Shown here in pieces: positions 16,436 through 24,946 of a stretch of DNA of 64,000 nt. Under the pieces are notes generated by a model. The model was not told where the DNA came from. It saw nothing but the letters and a program-made list of their open reading frames with translations, and did not search any database. The stretch comes from Bacillus sp. es.036 (GTDB lineage Bacteria; Bacillota; Bacilli; Bacillales; Guptibacillaceae): positions 620,001 through 684,000 of the forward strand of contig NZ_PDIZ01000001.1 in assembly GCF_002563635.1 (NCBI RefSeq). Reading direction: 5' to 3'. How positions within the stretch are numbered: position 1 is the stretch's first letter; each line of letters starts with the position of its first letter. A program made the position numbers and the translations under genes.

Positions 16436-18007
16436 ATGAGGGAAAAAGTATCCTCCGTGTTTTGGAGCACGCTGGTAATTAGTTTAATTATGGTAGCCTG
16501 GGGGGCAATTTCTCCAGATACGTTAGCATCCATGTCATCAAGTGCACAGTCCTTTATTTCAAACAAGTTAGGGTGGTACTACCTTATTCTTGTGACGCTG
16601 TTGGTGATTTTTTGTGTGTTTATTATTTTCACTCCGTATGGCAAAATTAAATTAGGAAAGCCTGATGAAAAACCAGAATTTACACGTTTAAGCTGGTTTG
16701 CCATGCTGTTTAGTGCAGGAATGGGTATTGGGCTTGTATTCTGGGGAACGGCAGAACCGATGTCCCACTATGCAGTCAATGCACCGACTGCAGAAACAGG
16801 AACACCCGCTGCAATTAAAGAAGCCCTACAATATTCTTACTTCCACTGGGGAGTTCATGCGTGGGCAATTTATGCAATCGTAGCCCTTGTTCTTGCTTAC
16901 TTTAAATTTAGACATGACCGCCCTGGTTTGATTAGCGCAACGCTTTACCCTATTTTTGGTGAGCGTGTAAATGGATTGTTAGGTAAGGTGATCGATGTAC
17001 TTGCCGTTTTTGCAACGATCGTAGGTGTTGCAACGACGCTAGGATTTGGAGCTGTTCAAATCAACGGAGGACTGTCTTACTTAACCGATATACCAAATAG
17101 CTTTAGTTCACAACTCATTATTATCGGTGTTGTTACCGTGCTGTTCATGATTTCAGCCTGGACAGGAATTGGGAAAGGGATTAAGTACTTAAGTAATGCA
17201 AACCTTGGACTTGCAGGCATCCTTTTCCTTGCTGTGTTTATCCTTGGTCCAACGATTTACATTCTAAATATGTTCACTGATACCATCGGTGCTTACATTA
17301 CAAACTTTATGGCGATGAGTTTCCGCATCGCGCCATTGAATCCAGAAAATAGAGAGTGGATTAACAACTGGACCATTTTCTACTGGGCATGGTGGATTTC
17401 ATGGTCACCATTCGTTGGTATTTTCATTGCCCGAGTTTCACGCGGAAGAACAATTCGAGAGTTTCTTGTAGGTGTTCTTCTTGTTCCTTCTATCGTTGGT
17501 TTCCTATGGTTCTCAACGTTTGGTATTTCAGGAATTAATATTCAGCAGCAAGGAATTGCTGATATTGCCTCACTTGCAACAGAAGAATCGCTGTTTGGAA
17601 CTCTACAGAATTACCCACTAGGTACAGTGTTATCGATTGTAGCCATAACCTTAATTGGAACATTCTTTATTACATCTGCGGACTCTGCTACGTTCGTTCT
17701 TGGAATGCAAACAACATATGGTTCATTAAATCCAGGTTCACACGTTAAATTAACATGGGGAGTTATCCAATCTTCCATGGCAGCTGTTCTGCTTTACACA
17801 GGTGGACTACAAGCGTTACAGAATGTACTAATTCTCGCAGCATTACCGTTCTCGGTCATAATGATTCTTATGACGGTTTCATTCTACAAAGCGCTTAAGA
17901 AAGAGAAATACTTGGTCGCAAAAGATCCGAAACCGAAAAAAGAAAAGCGAAAAGAGAAAAAAGCAGGCACTGACAATGTAGACAATTCCGCACCTGCAAC
18001 AAAATAG
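16436..18007 (+). CDS. BCCT family betaine/choline/carnitine-type transporter (OpuD-like)
   Basis: This 523-residue protein has 12 predicted membrane segments and is a secondary osmoprotectant carrier. The BCCT signature near WTIFYWAWWISWSPFVGIF is intact, and the glycine-rich segment GMGIGLVFWG is of the type found in betaine carriers, which supports glycine betaine as substrate. The C-terminal tail is strongly charged (KKEKRKEKK), as in osmosensing members. The ATG at 16436 follows TTGAGGTGA at good spacing; an upstream GTG (16427) lies inside that ribosome site. Together with the orphan betaine-binding lipoprotein it suggests strong osmotic adaptation. Confidence 0.92.
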   Translation: MREKVSSVFWSTLVISLIMVAWGAISPDTLASMSSSAQSFISNKLGWYYLILVTLLVIFCVFIIFTPYGKIKLGKPDEKPEFTRLSWFAMLFSAGMGIGLVFWGTAEPMSHYAVNAPTAETGTPAAIKEALQYSYFHWGVHAWAIYAIVALVLAYFKFRHDRPGLISATLYPIFGERVNGLLGKVIDVLAVFATIVGVATTLGFGAVQINGGLSYLTDIPNSFSSQLIIIGVVTVLFMISAWTGIGKGIKYLSNANLGLAGILFLAVFILGPTIYILNMFTDTIGAYITNFMAMSFRIAPLNPENREWINNWTIFYWAWWISWSPFVGIFIARVSRGRTIREFLVGVLLVPSIVGFLWFSTFGISGINIQQQGIADIASLATEESLFGTLQNYPLGTVLSIVAITLIGTFFITSADSATFVLGMQTTYGSLNPGSHVKLTWGVIQSSMAAVLLYTGGLQALQNVLILAALPFSVIMILMTVSFYKALKKEKYLVAKDPKPKKEKRKEKKAGTDNVDNSAPATK

Positions 18008-18012
18008 CTTCG

Positions 18013-18044
18013 AAAAGACGATGAGATAACCTCATCGTCTTTTT
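18013..18044 (+). terminator. terminator of the BCCT gene
   Basis: GACGATGAG (18017-18025) pairs with CTCATCGTC (18031-18039), flanked by A4 and T5. Confidence 0.92.
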
Positions 18045-18062
18045 GTATGGATTCGTTAAATC

Positions 18063-18091
18063 TTTACAATTGTGTAAAGGCAGGATAAAAT
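18063..18091 (+). promoter_or_regulatory. SigA-type promoter of RsbR paralogue 1
   Basis: TTTACA (18063-18068), 17 bases, TAAAAT (18086-18091). The gene starts 40 bases downstream. Confidence 0.7.
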
Positions 18092-18130
18092 AATTGAGAT
18101 TATTTAATATTGTTGAAGTGGGGATGAACA

Positions 18131-18955
18131 ATGAAGGCTATTGTGAAAATGGCTAGTGAGCAAGTTTTGAATCGTAAAGAATACATTGCAACACAAATTA
18201 CGAGTGAACAAAATAAAAACTATCCCACCGAGCTCAAAGATAAAACAGATGAGCTTTTTCCATTGCGCGTGGAATTGGTGACGATTTATGCAAGGTCACT
18301 CGCACTTCGAGAAGAGGAAGCAGAAAAACGTATTGAAGCGTGGGGTGTTGAAACAGGAAGAATGTGTGCACGCTTAGAAACCACTCTTGATTCGATGCTA
18401 GGCGAAGTACCACACTATCGAAAATACATAGGCGAGGTTTTAAAAGAAGTAGCCATTGAACAACAAATAGGAATTGAAGAATTGTATGAGCTCATTTCTA
18501 AGCTTGATCATGCTATGAATTTAGTCGTTTATTATTTTAGTGTTCCGTTTGTTGAATACCAGACAAATTTGCTTGAACAGTCAAGAAACGAAATTCTTGA
18601 GTTATCAGCACCAGTTGTTCCAATCATGCAAGGCGTAGCGGTATTGCCTTTGATTGGAACAATTGATACGTATAGAGCGAAATTGATTATGGAAGAATCA
18701 CTTAATCAAAGCGTCCGTCTTCGTTTGAATTACTTTGTTTTAGATCTTTCAGGTGTTCCAATTGTTGATACATTTGTCATTCAGCAGCTTTTTCAAATTA
18801 TTGAAGCGCTTCGACTCGTCGGAGTGGAAGCAAGAATTAGTGGCATAAAACCAGAAATTGCATTATCAGTCGTTAAACTAGATATTAGTTTCAAAATGGT
18901 GAACACCTATTCGACGCTAGAGCAAGCACTTGCCGATTTAGTTATCCAATGCTAA
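18131..18955 (+). CDS. RsbR-family stressosome protein, paralogue 1 (STAS domain)
   Basis: This 274-residue protein has a variable helical N-terminal sensor domain (to about residue 150) and a C-terminal STAS domain. The STAS part shows the RsbR hallmarks PLIGTIDTYRAKLI and DLSGVPIVDTFV, containing the Thr and Ser at the positions that RsbT phosphorylates in known stressosomes. RsbR proteins form the shell of the stressosome with RsbS and gate release of RsbT toward SigB activation. No rsbS or rsbT is nearby. It stands alone with its own SigA-type promoter. Two relatives occur at 38280 and 43479. Confidence 0.9.
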   Translation: MKAIVKMASEQVLNRKEYIATQITSEQNKNYPTELKDKTDELFPLRVELVTIYARSLALREEEAEKRIEAWGVETGRMCARLETTLDSMLGEVPHYRKYIGEVLKEVAIEQQIGIEELYELISKLDHAMNLVVYYFSVPFVEYQTNLLEQSRNEILELSAPVVPIMQGVAVLPLIGTIDTYRAKLIMEESLNQSVRLRLNYFVLDLSGVPIVDTFVIQQLFQIIEALRLVGVEARISGIKPEIALSVVKLDISFKMVNTYSTLEQALADLVIQC

Positions 18956-19039
18956 TTTTGAAAAAACAATCAAACCTTTCAAAATTGTAAACAAATCAGT
19001 TTTCTGATTAACTTTAGGTAACAAATATCAGGACCTGGG

Positions 19040-19065
19040 GTTTAGAAATGCGCATATATGTGAAT
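19040..19065 (+). promoter_or_regulatory. possible SigB-like promoter of the sirtuin gene
   Basis: GTTTAG (19040-19045), 14 bases, then GTGAAT (19060-19065), each one base off the SigB consensus boxes. It ends 35 bases before the start codon. Confidence 0.35.
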
Positions 19066-19100
19066 GGTTAACTATTGGATAAATGAAAGCTGGTGATTCT

Positions 19101-19829
19101 ATGCTTACGGAATTATTTAATAAGTCCAGACATACTGTCGTTCTTACAGGTGCAGGAATGAGTACAGAAAGCGGTTTGCCTGACTTTCGATCTGCGCTTG
19201 ATGGCATGTGGAACGAAGTAGATCCACTCCAGCTTGCAAGCAGAGACGCGATGCAATACGAACGGAATATGTTTGTTCGTTTTTATAAACAGCGCATAAA
19301 AAAGTTGAAGGAGGCATCTCCACATCCGGGATATTTTCATCTCGCTGAATGGGAGCGAAATGGTAAGGTCGCATCGATTCTTACCCAAAATGTTGATGGC
19401 TTCCATCAATTGGCGGGGAGCCAAAATGTTGCAGAAATGCATGGTTCGTTAAGAGAAATGTACTGTGATGATTGTGGAGAAAAATCTTCTAGTGATGGAT
19501 ATTTAGATGATGTTTTAGCATGCAAATGCGGTGGCTTTAATCGCCCTGGAGTTGTACTATTCGGTGAACCATTGCCGCTAAATGCCATCCACCAGGCAAA
19601 GGTGGAAGCAAAAAAAGCGGATTTATTCATTGTTCTTGGCTCTTCTCTTCAAGTAGCTCCAGCAAATGTTTTTCCTATGGAAGCGAAGCGAAACGGAGCG
19701 AAGCTTGTTATTGTGAATGAGGAAGAAACAGATTATGACAAAATAGCAGATCTCGTGATTCATGACAAAATAGGAAAAGTATTAGCGGACCTAGCTGAAG
19801 ATAAAGCACGTTTGGATAAAAGAAAATAG
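19101..19829 (+). CDS. NAD-dependent protein deacylase (Sir2 family)
   Basis: This 242-residue sirtuin removes acyl groups from lysines using NAD. All core motifs are seen: GAGMSTESGLPDFRS, TQNVDGFH, the catalytic His114 in EMHGSL, and the zinc ligands Cys122, Cys125, Cys141 and Cys143 (YCDDC ... CKC). The second zinc pair is C-x-C rather than C-x2-C. Late motifs GSSLQVAPA and VIVNEE complete the fold. I choose the ATG at 19101 because GGTGAT precedes it and the motif spacing is as in relatives; 19083 is possible. Monocistronic, with a terminator at 19835. Confidence 0.93.
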   Translation: MLTELFNKSRHTVVLTGAGMSTESGLPDFRSALDGMWNEVDPLQLASRDAMQYERNMFVRFYKQRIKKLKEASPHPGYFHLAEWERNGKVASILTQNVDGFHQLAGSQNVAEMHGSLREMYCDDCGEKSSSDGYLDDVLACKCGGFNRPGVVLFGEPLPLNAIHQAKVEAKKADLFIVLGSSLQVAPANVFPMEAKRNGAKLVIVNEEETDYDKIADLVIHDKIGKVLADLAEDKARLDKRK

Positions 19830-19834
19830 AGTGA

Positions 19835-19863
19835 AAAATACCGACGTTTGTCGGTATTTTTTT
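19835..19863 (+). terminator. terminator of the sirtuin gene
   Basis: AAAATACCGA (19835-19844) pairs with TCGGTATTTT (19851-19860), followed by more T. Confidence 0.92.
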
Positions 19864-19928
19864 GATCGTATTTCCTCTATTTATTAAACTTTAGAAATAG
19901 TAAGATAAGATGAGGAAGGAGTTGGGAA

Positions 19929-20399
19929 ATGTTGATTAACCTACTACCAATGAGTGAACTTGATTTCAACCAATTTTTGGACACTTCAATTGATAACTAT
20001 GCTAAAGAAAAAGCGGCTGCAGGTAACTGGAGAGCGGAGGAAGCCCTTGAGAAATCCAGGCAGGAATTTGATCGTTTACTACCTGAGGGCAGGAATACAG
20101 AGGGACATACTCTTTATACAATAGTGGTAGAGGGGAGTGAAGAGATGGTAGGCAGTCTATGGGTTAAAACGGACTGGAATGCAAAAGAAGCGTTCATATA
20201 TGAATTTAATGTTCATGAAGAAAAACAAGGAAATGGTTTTGGCACGGAAGCGATAAACGTGCTTGAAAGGATTTTAATGGAACGTGGAATTACAGGATTG
20301 TCACTTCATGTTTTTGCTCATAATAAACAAGCGATTCGTTTATATGAACGTCTAGGGTTTGCAACAACAAATATTAATATGAAGAAAATATTGGACTGA
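19929..20399 (+). CDS. GNAT family N-acetyltransferase
   Basis: This 156-residue acetyltransferase has the acetyl-CoA pyrophosphate loop EKQGNGFGTEA (motif A) and motif B VFAHNKQAIRLYERLGF, with YEFNVHEE on the preceding beta strand. The N-terminal LINLLPMSELDFNQFLD segment is common among Bacillus GNATs of unknown substrate. GAAGGAG lies upstream of the ATG. It is followed closely by the LOG-family gene (31-base gap), so the two are probably cotranscribed. Confidence 0.88.
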   Translation: MLINLLPMSELDFNQFLDTSIDNYAKEKAAAGNWRAEEALEKSRQEFDRLLPEGRNTEGHTLYTIVVEGSEEMVGSLWVKTDWNAKEAFIYEFNVHEEKQGNGFGTEAINVLERILMERGITGLSLHVFAHNKQAIRLYERLGFATTNINMKKILD

Positions 20400-20430
20400 T
20401 GGTGTAAAAAGTAGAGAGGAGGATGAAAAA

Positions 20431-21027
20431 GTGAATGATTTGAAGAGAATAACGGTTTTTTGCGGATCCAGCAATAACGTTGATCAGAAATATTTCAAGG
20501 CAGTGGAAGAACTGGGAGCTGTTTTAGCGGAAAAGAATATTGAAGTGATCTACGGAGGCGGGAACGTTGGTCTAATGGGCGCGCTTGCCAGAACGGTGCT
20601 GAAACATGGGGGGCGAGTAACGGGGATTATCCCACGAAAAATCTATGATAACGTCAGTCATATCGAATTATCCGACCTTATCATTGTGGAAACAATGCAC
20701 GAGCGGAAGGCAAAAATGTACGAGTCAGGAGATGCTTTTCTTGCTCTTCCAGGTGGGATCGGCACGCTCGAAGAATTAACAGAAATCTTCACGTGGTACC
20801 AGCTAGAGTATCATAATAAGCCAATTGGCCTTTTAAATACAAAAGGGTATTATGATCCTTTTTATCGCATGCTTGAACATATGGTGGAGGAAGGCTTTCT
20901 CCATAAACGCTATATGGAACCGTTGCTAACGGAGGAGAGTCCTAAATCGTTAGTTGAAAACATCCGTTCACACTCTGTCCCATTAATGAATAAGTGGAAG
21001 CAAGATGAAATCGGCGATCGAATTTAA
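20431..21027 (+). CDS. LOG-family protein (TIGR00730; YvdD-like)
   Basis: This 198-residue Rossmann-fold protein has the LOG motif LPGGIGTLEELTEIFTWYQ and the upstream VFCGSS start strand, as well as MHERKAKMY. Relatives are nucleoside 5'-monophosphate phosphoribohydrolases (cytokinin-activating in plants and some bacteria); in Bacillus the in vivo substrate is unsettled. The GTG start lies eight bases after GAGGAGG and no better start exists. Terminator at 21026. Confidence 0.92.
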   Translation: MNDLKRITVFCGSSNNVDQKYFKAVEELGAVLAEKNIEVIYGGGNVGLMGALARTVLKHGGRVTGIIPRKIYDNVSHIELSDLIIVETMHERKAKMYESGDAFLALPGGIGTLEELTEIFTWYQLEYHNKPIGLLNTKGYYDPFYRMLEHMVEEGFLHKRYMEPLLTEESPKSLVENIRSHSVPLMNKWKQDEIGDRI

Positions 21028-21052
21028 ATACCGGAGAATCCGGTATTTTTTT
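21026..21052 (+). terminator. terminator of the LOG gene
   Basis: AAATACCGG (21026-21034) pairs with CCGGTATTT (21040-21048) and ends in T7. The first bases overlap the stop codon. Confidence 0.92.
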
Positions 21053-21193
21053 GTTGAATTCTATCATTAAGTTACACAATGTGCGCGATTAATAGATTAA
21101 ATATTCAGATAAAAAGAAGGGTTTTTACCTGTGAGAATGGAACTATACATACGCTACTTAAACTCAAGTTAAAAAGAAAATGGAGGGTTTAAC

Positions 21194-22747
21194 ATGTATG
21201 GTACGATCGGTTCTTTATTTCTTCAAACGGTAAAAAAGTATGGCAAAGAAGAAGCGCTTGTGGATGTCGACCGGGAGATTAGATGGTCTTATGATGAATG
21301 GAACGTAGAAGTGAACCGGCTTTCAAACGCCCTAATCGATGCGGGAGTAAAAAAGGGCGATCGCGTATCTACTTTTTTATTTAATACGATAGAATTGGCA
21401 ACCTTATTTTTCTCATGTGCAAAAATAGGGGCCGTATTAAATCCAATTAATTTTCGCTTGAAGTCAAATGAGATCGCTTACATTATTGAGGATGCCAAAC
21501 CAAGTATTTTCGTATTTGAGCCTGCTCTTGCACCGGTCGTTGCAGAGGTTCAAGAACGATATCCCGATGTATCGTTCTGGTCAACAGAGGCGGCACCGGG
21601 CTTTGCTGATAGCTACAGTGAACACGTTCGTCTTTCACATAGTGGTGAACCTGCGATTGAAGTAGATGAAAATGATACGTATGCGATCATGTACACAAGT
21701 GGTACCACGGGGCGGCCAAAAGGAGTGATGCATCGTCATCGAAACATACTTGAACAGAGTATTCTTTGTGGCGCGTCTCTTAACTTGAAACAGGTGGATC
21801 GAGGACTTGTCGCTGCACCGATGTTTCATTGTGCAGAGCTTCATTGCAACTTTTTACCGAGGGTACATTTTGGAGCTACGAATGTTATTATTCATCATTT
21901 TGAACCAAAAAAAGTGCTTCAGGTTATTGAACGGGAAAAAATATCGGTGTTCTTTGCTGCACCTACAATGTGGAATATGATTTTACAAGAAGATTATGCA
22001 GCATTTGATCGAAGTAGCTTACGAGTAGGTCTCTATGGGGCTGCACCTATGGCTCCATCACTCGTTGTTGCAGTCAAAGAAAAGCTGGGTATTAATCTCA
22101 TTCAGGCATATGGGATGACGGAAATGGGACCTGCAGTGACATTTCTTGATGAGCATGAGCAATTAACTAAAGTGGGATCTGCAGGAAGAGCGGCGCTGAA
22201 CCATGAGGTCAGAATCGTTAGACCGAATGAAAATGGACCTTCTGAGCCTGATGATGAGCTACCAGCTGGCGAAGTTGGTGAGATTATTGTGAAAGGACCA
22301 TGTATGATGATCGGCTATTTTAATCGCCCAGAAGCAACAAAGGACGCGATGTATAAAGGTTGGTACCATTCAGGTGATCTTGGTTATATGGATGAAGACC
22401 GCTATGTCTATGTTTCTGATCGTGTCGATGATATGATCATATCTGGTGGAGAAAACGTTTATCCAAGAGAAGTAGAAGATGTCCTACATGCACATGCAGG
22501 GGTGCTTGACGTCGCGGTACTTGGTGAACCTGATGAAAAGTGGGGAGAAATCGTTACAGCCATCATAGTGAAGAAACAAGATTCACTAACTGAAGCTGAC
22601 TTAGATCGTTACTGCAAAGAGAGTCCAAACCTTGCTGCCTATAAACGACCGCGAAAGTATTTGTTTGTAGAAGAGCTACCTCGAAATGCCAGTGGTAAAA
22701 TCCAAAAGTTTCGACTTCGTGAGCAATTTCAGGTTAAGTCAAACTAA
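21194..22747 (+). CDS. acyl-CoA synthetase (long-chain fatty acid CoA ligase, LcfB-like)
   Basis: This 517-residue adenylate-forming enzyme activates a fatty or other carboxylic acid with ATP and CoA. The P-loop is YTSGTTGRPKGVMH, the acyl-adenylate site is QAYGMTEMGP, the hinge region is WYHSGDLGYMDEDRYVYV followed by DRVDDMIISGGENVYP, and the C-terminal catalytic Lys lies in RNASGKIQK. The layout is that of LcfB/YhfL-type ligases; chain-length preference cannot be read. TGGAGGG precedes the ATG. Single gene with an imperfect terminator at 22829. Confidence 0.9.
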   Translation: MYGTIGSLFLQTVKKYGKEEALVDVDREIRWSYDEWNVEVNRLSNALIDAGVKKGDRVSTFLFNTIELATLFFSCAKIGAVLNPINFRLKSNEIAYIIEDAKPSIFVFEPALAPVVAEVQERYPDVSFWSTEAAPGFADSYSEHVRLSHSGEPAIEVDENDTYAIMYTSGTTGRPKGVMHRHRNILEQSILCGASLNLKQVDRGLVAAPMFHCAELHCNFLPRVHFGATNVIIHHFEPKKVLQVIEREKISVFFAAPTMWNMILQEDYAAFDRSSLRVGLYGAAPMAPSLVVAVKEKLGINLIQAYGMTEMGPAVTFLDEHEQLTKVGSAGRAALNHEVRIVRPNENGPSEPDDELPAGEVGEIIVKGPCMMIGYFNRPEATKDAMYKGWYHSGDLGYMDEDRYVYVSDRVDDMIISGGENVYPREVEDVLHAHAGVLDVAVLGEPDEKWGEIVTAIIVKKQDSLTEADLDRYCKESPNLAAYKRPRKYLFVEELPRNASGKIQKFRLREQFQVKSN

Positions 22748-22828
22748 AATTAAGTGAGATCTATGAATGAACGATTGGATTCAGTGGACATGAAACGGTT
22801 TTGGGCGGTATAATTGAAAATTGCAAGA

Positions 22829-22857
22829 AAAAAGCGGGCATATGCTCGCTTTTTTTC
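22829..22857 (+). terminator. terminator of the acyl-CoA synthetase gene
   Basis: AGCGGGC and GCTCGCT pair with one G-U, flanked by A and T tracts. Confidence 0.8.
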
Positions 22858-22922
22858 AGTAGTATGATTTTCATGAATTTTAAATTGACGTACATACTAC
22901 TAGTGAAAAGGAGGAATGCCGA

Positions 22923-24167
22923 ATGATTAAATTATTTACTGATAGCGATCTTGATGGAACGGCCTGCGCGATCATAGCAGAACTTGCTTTTGACAAAGAG
23001 GCGGACGTGACCCATTGTACATACCGAAATTTAGATGACCGCGTGGAAGGGTTTCTACAACAAAATAATGGAGATCCGATCTTCATTACTGATTTATCAG
23101 TGAACCAACACGTAGAAAAGCTTTTAGATGAACGCTTTCGTGAAGGGTCTCACGTTCAAATGATTGATCACCACGCAACAGCCATGCACTTTAATGAGTA
23201 TAAATGGGGATTTGTGGATCCGGGGGAGAATCAAAAAACGTGTGCTGCGACCCTTTTTTATGATTTTCTATTAGAGAAAGAAAAAATTGAACGCTTAGAA
23301 AGTCTTGAGACGTTTCTTGAGCTTGTTCGAAAATATGATACGTGGGAATGGGAAGAAGAAAATGAAGTGGATGCGAAAAGATTAAATGATCTATTCTCAA
23401 TAATGGGAAGAGAAACGTTCAAAGCTGAGATGATCAGGCGTTTAACGCGGGAATCTGATTCTTTTAAGTTTAATGATTCTGAGGAGATGATTCTTGATCT
23501 GGAAGAACGAAAGATTGAACGGTACATTCATCAGAAGAATCGTCAGCTTGTGCAAATGTTTGTCGATGAGTATTGTATCGGCCTTGTTCATGCAGAATCG
23601 TATCATTCCGAACTTGGAAACGAGTTGAATAAGCGAAATCCTCATCTAGATTTTATTACGATTATTAATGCGGGAAGCAAGCGCTTAGGTTTTCGTACGA
23701 TTCATGACGAAGCGGATGTTTCAGAGTTTGCCTCCCGTTTTGGTGGGGGAGGGCATCCTAAAGCGGCAGGTTGTGAACTAAACGAAGATACGTTCCGAAT
23801 TTTTGTGGAACCTTCTTTTGCGCTTAAACCAGTTCGAAAAGATCCGGAACGAAATAAGCTGAATGAGCGTAACAGTGAAAGCGGCTCTTTCTATGAAAAT
23901 CATGATGAGAAGATCATTTATATTCGTCCTCGTCGAGAAGGTGAGTGGGAAGTGATGTGTCGTGGGAAAGTGGAGAGTAGTGTGTTTCACGAGTTTGAAG
24001 ATGCGGAACGCCATGTGAAACGAACTTACCATGCGTGGCTTCGTTCGGATAAAGCGGTCGTGGAAGATTTTGTGAGAGTTCTTCCGTTAACAAAAGAGCA
24101 GATAATGGATCGGTACCATACGATGATTAAAGCGATGCTTTATCAAGAAGAAGACGTTCTTAGTTGA
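22923..24167 (+). CDS. nrnB: DHH-family nanoRNase / oligoribonuclease (NrnB-like)
   Basis: This 414-residue phosphoesterase degrades very short RNA oligonucleotides in the cytoplasm. The metal-binding motifs are complete: FTDSDLDGTACA, ITDLSVN, MIDHHATA near residue 82, and the DHHA1 substrate motif FASRFGGGGHPKAAGC near residue 283. After the catalytic domains comes an extra C-terminal region of about 110 residues with a basic beta-rich segment (IIYIRPRREGEWEVM), also found in NrnB-type proteins. GGAGG precedes the ATG. The terminator stem overlaps its stop codon. Confidence 0.92.
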   Translation: MIKLFTDSDLDGTACAIIAELAFDKEADVTHCTYRNLDDRVEGFLQQNNGDPIFITDLSVNQHVEKLLDERFREGSHVQMIDHHATAMHFNEYKWGFVDPGENQKTCAATLFYDFLLEKEKIERLESLETFLELVRKYDTWEWEEENEVDAKRLNDLFSIMGRETFKAEMIRRLTRESDSFKFNDSEEMILDLEERKIERYIHQKNRQLVQMFVDEYCIGLVHAESYHSELGNELNKRNPHLDFITIINAGSKRLGFRTIHDEADVSEFASRFGGGGHPKAAGCELNEDTFRIFVEPSFALKPVRKDPERNKLNERNSESGSFYENHDEKIIYIRPRREGEWEVMCRGKVESSVFHEFEDAERHVKRTYHAWLRSDKAVVEDFVRVLPLTKEQIMDRYHTMIKAMLYQEEDVLS

Positions 24168-24179
24168 ACGTCTTCTTTT
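24148..24179 (+). terminator. terminator overlapping the nrnB stop codon
   Basis: AAGAAGACGTTC (24148-24159) pairs with GAACGTCTTCTT (24166-24177), then T4. The TGA stop (24165-24167) lies at the loop edge. Confidence 0.88.
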
Positions 24180-24495
24180 CACATAGAATTCACATCGGTT
24201 TTACATTTCTTTGTTTTATTTGTTCGATATGCTTGAAGGGTGACCGTGATCGTGTGTCTAATGGTAAGGTGAATGAAGAAAATAAGAATGGTTTTAATCG
24301 TAGCTATATCGAGTTACCTATTTTCAAAAATACGTCTTTACGAACGTATTCTAAAAACAGAAAGTGAAGAAAAATAATGGTGGTTGTTTGCTAAACTGTT
24401 TCCTTTTTCAATTACATGGGTATAGTCTTATACATGCCCATGGCATTCAACCATAGCGTTGCGAGCATGCATTATGGGTGTGAAAGGAGAAAACA
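24168..24495. other. 328-base intergenic region holding a SigB-type promoter
   Basis: The first 200 bases show no supported gene; a 67-residue frame beginning at 24164 overlaps nrnB and has no ribosome site. The last 100 bases hold the SigB-type promoter and leader of the sigma-region-3-like microprotein. Confidence 0.6.
24398..24423 (+). promoter_or_regulatory. strong SigB-type promoter of the sigma-region-3-like microprotein gene
   Basis: GTTTCC (24398-24403), 14 bases, then a perfect GGGTAT (24418-24423). It is the best SigB match in the window. The start codon is about 70 bases downstream, with AAGGAG and a terminator completing the unit. Confidence 0.7.
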
Positions 24496-24699
24496 GTGAA
24501 GCGAATCATGTTTAACAACCGCTACTCGCAAGTCCTTTACCAGACACAGAAAGCCAGGGCACGATGCATAAAGTTAGAGAAGAGACCGTACATCAGGACG
24601 ATCGCGACTGCAACTGGATTCTCGGAGGAAGAGATCTTAGAATCTCTCGAATTTGGTGATGTCGATTACATCATGAAGCTGCGTTTGCACTATAGCTAG
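24496..24699 (+). CDS. stand-alone sigma-factor region-3-like microprotein
   Basis: This 67-residue protein has a basic N-terminal helix (RYSQVLYQTQKARARC) followed by RPYIRTIATATGFSEEEILESLEFGD, which closely follows the region 3 helix-turn-helix pattern of SigB/SigF/SigG-type factors (RSPxIxEIAxxxGxSEEEVLExxExG). Regions 2 and 4 are missing. The GTG start lies seven bases after AAGGAG. The gene has its own SigB-type promoter and a good terminator, so it looks like a real, separately controlled gene and not a decayed end. It could be a competitor or modulator of core RNA polymerase or of a sigma/anti-sigma pair; this is inference. Confidence 0.7.
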   Translation: MKRIMFNNRYSQVLYQTQKARARCIKLEKRPYIRTIATATGFSEEEILESLEFGDVDYIMKLRLHYS

Positions 24700-24792
24700 A
24701 CGCGACGTTATGCGTTGTAGCGCCATTAGGGCATGCCACCTCTTTGTTGAACCATGTTCAAAAAGAGAGCAGCTACTCATCTATAAAGTTGG

Positions 24793-24823
24793 AGGCTGAT
24801 TATTTATATAATCGGCTTTTTTT
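24793..24823 (+). terminator. terminator of the microprotein gene
   Basis: GCTGATTAT (24795-24803) pairs with ATAATCGGC (24808-24816) with one G-U, TTAT loop, then T7. Confidence 0.88.
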
Positions 24824-24882
24824 GTTGGATTAAAAGTAAATTCTATCAAAATATCAAATAAATTAACTTTTTTTCAAAAACA

Positions 24883-24909
24883 TGGAACCTTTTTTATGGG
24901 AGAGTCGTA
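24883..24909 (+). promoter_or_regulatory. SigW-type promoter of yknWXYZ
   Basis: TGGAAC (24883-24888), 17 bases including a T tract, then CGTA (24906-24909) fits the ECF SigW consensus TGAAAC-N16/17-CGTA. The orthologous yknWXYZ operon of Bacillus subtilis belongs to the SigW regulon. Confidence 0.75.
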
Positions 24910-24946
24910 GATAAAGGTGACATTATTTTGAAAGGTTGTGTACATA

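Noticed and set aside
24164-24367. 67-residue frame overlapping the nrnB stop
   Set aside because: It starts inside the nrnB terminator, has no ribosome site and no recognisable pattern, and the SigB-type promoter follows it.
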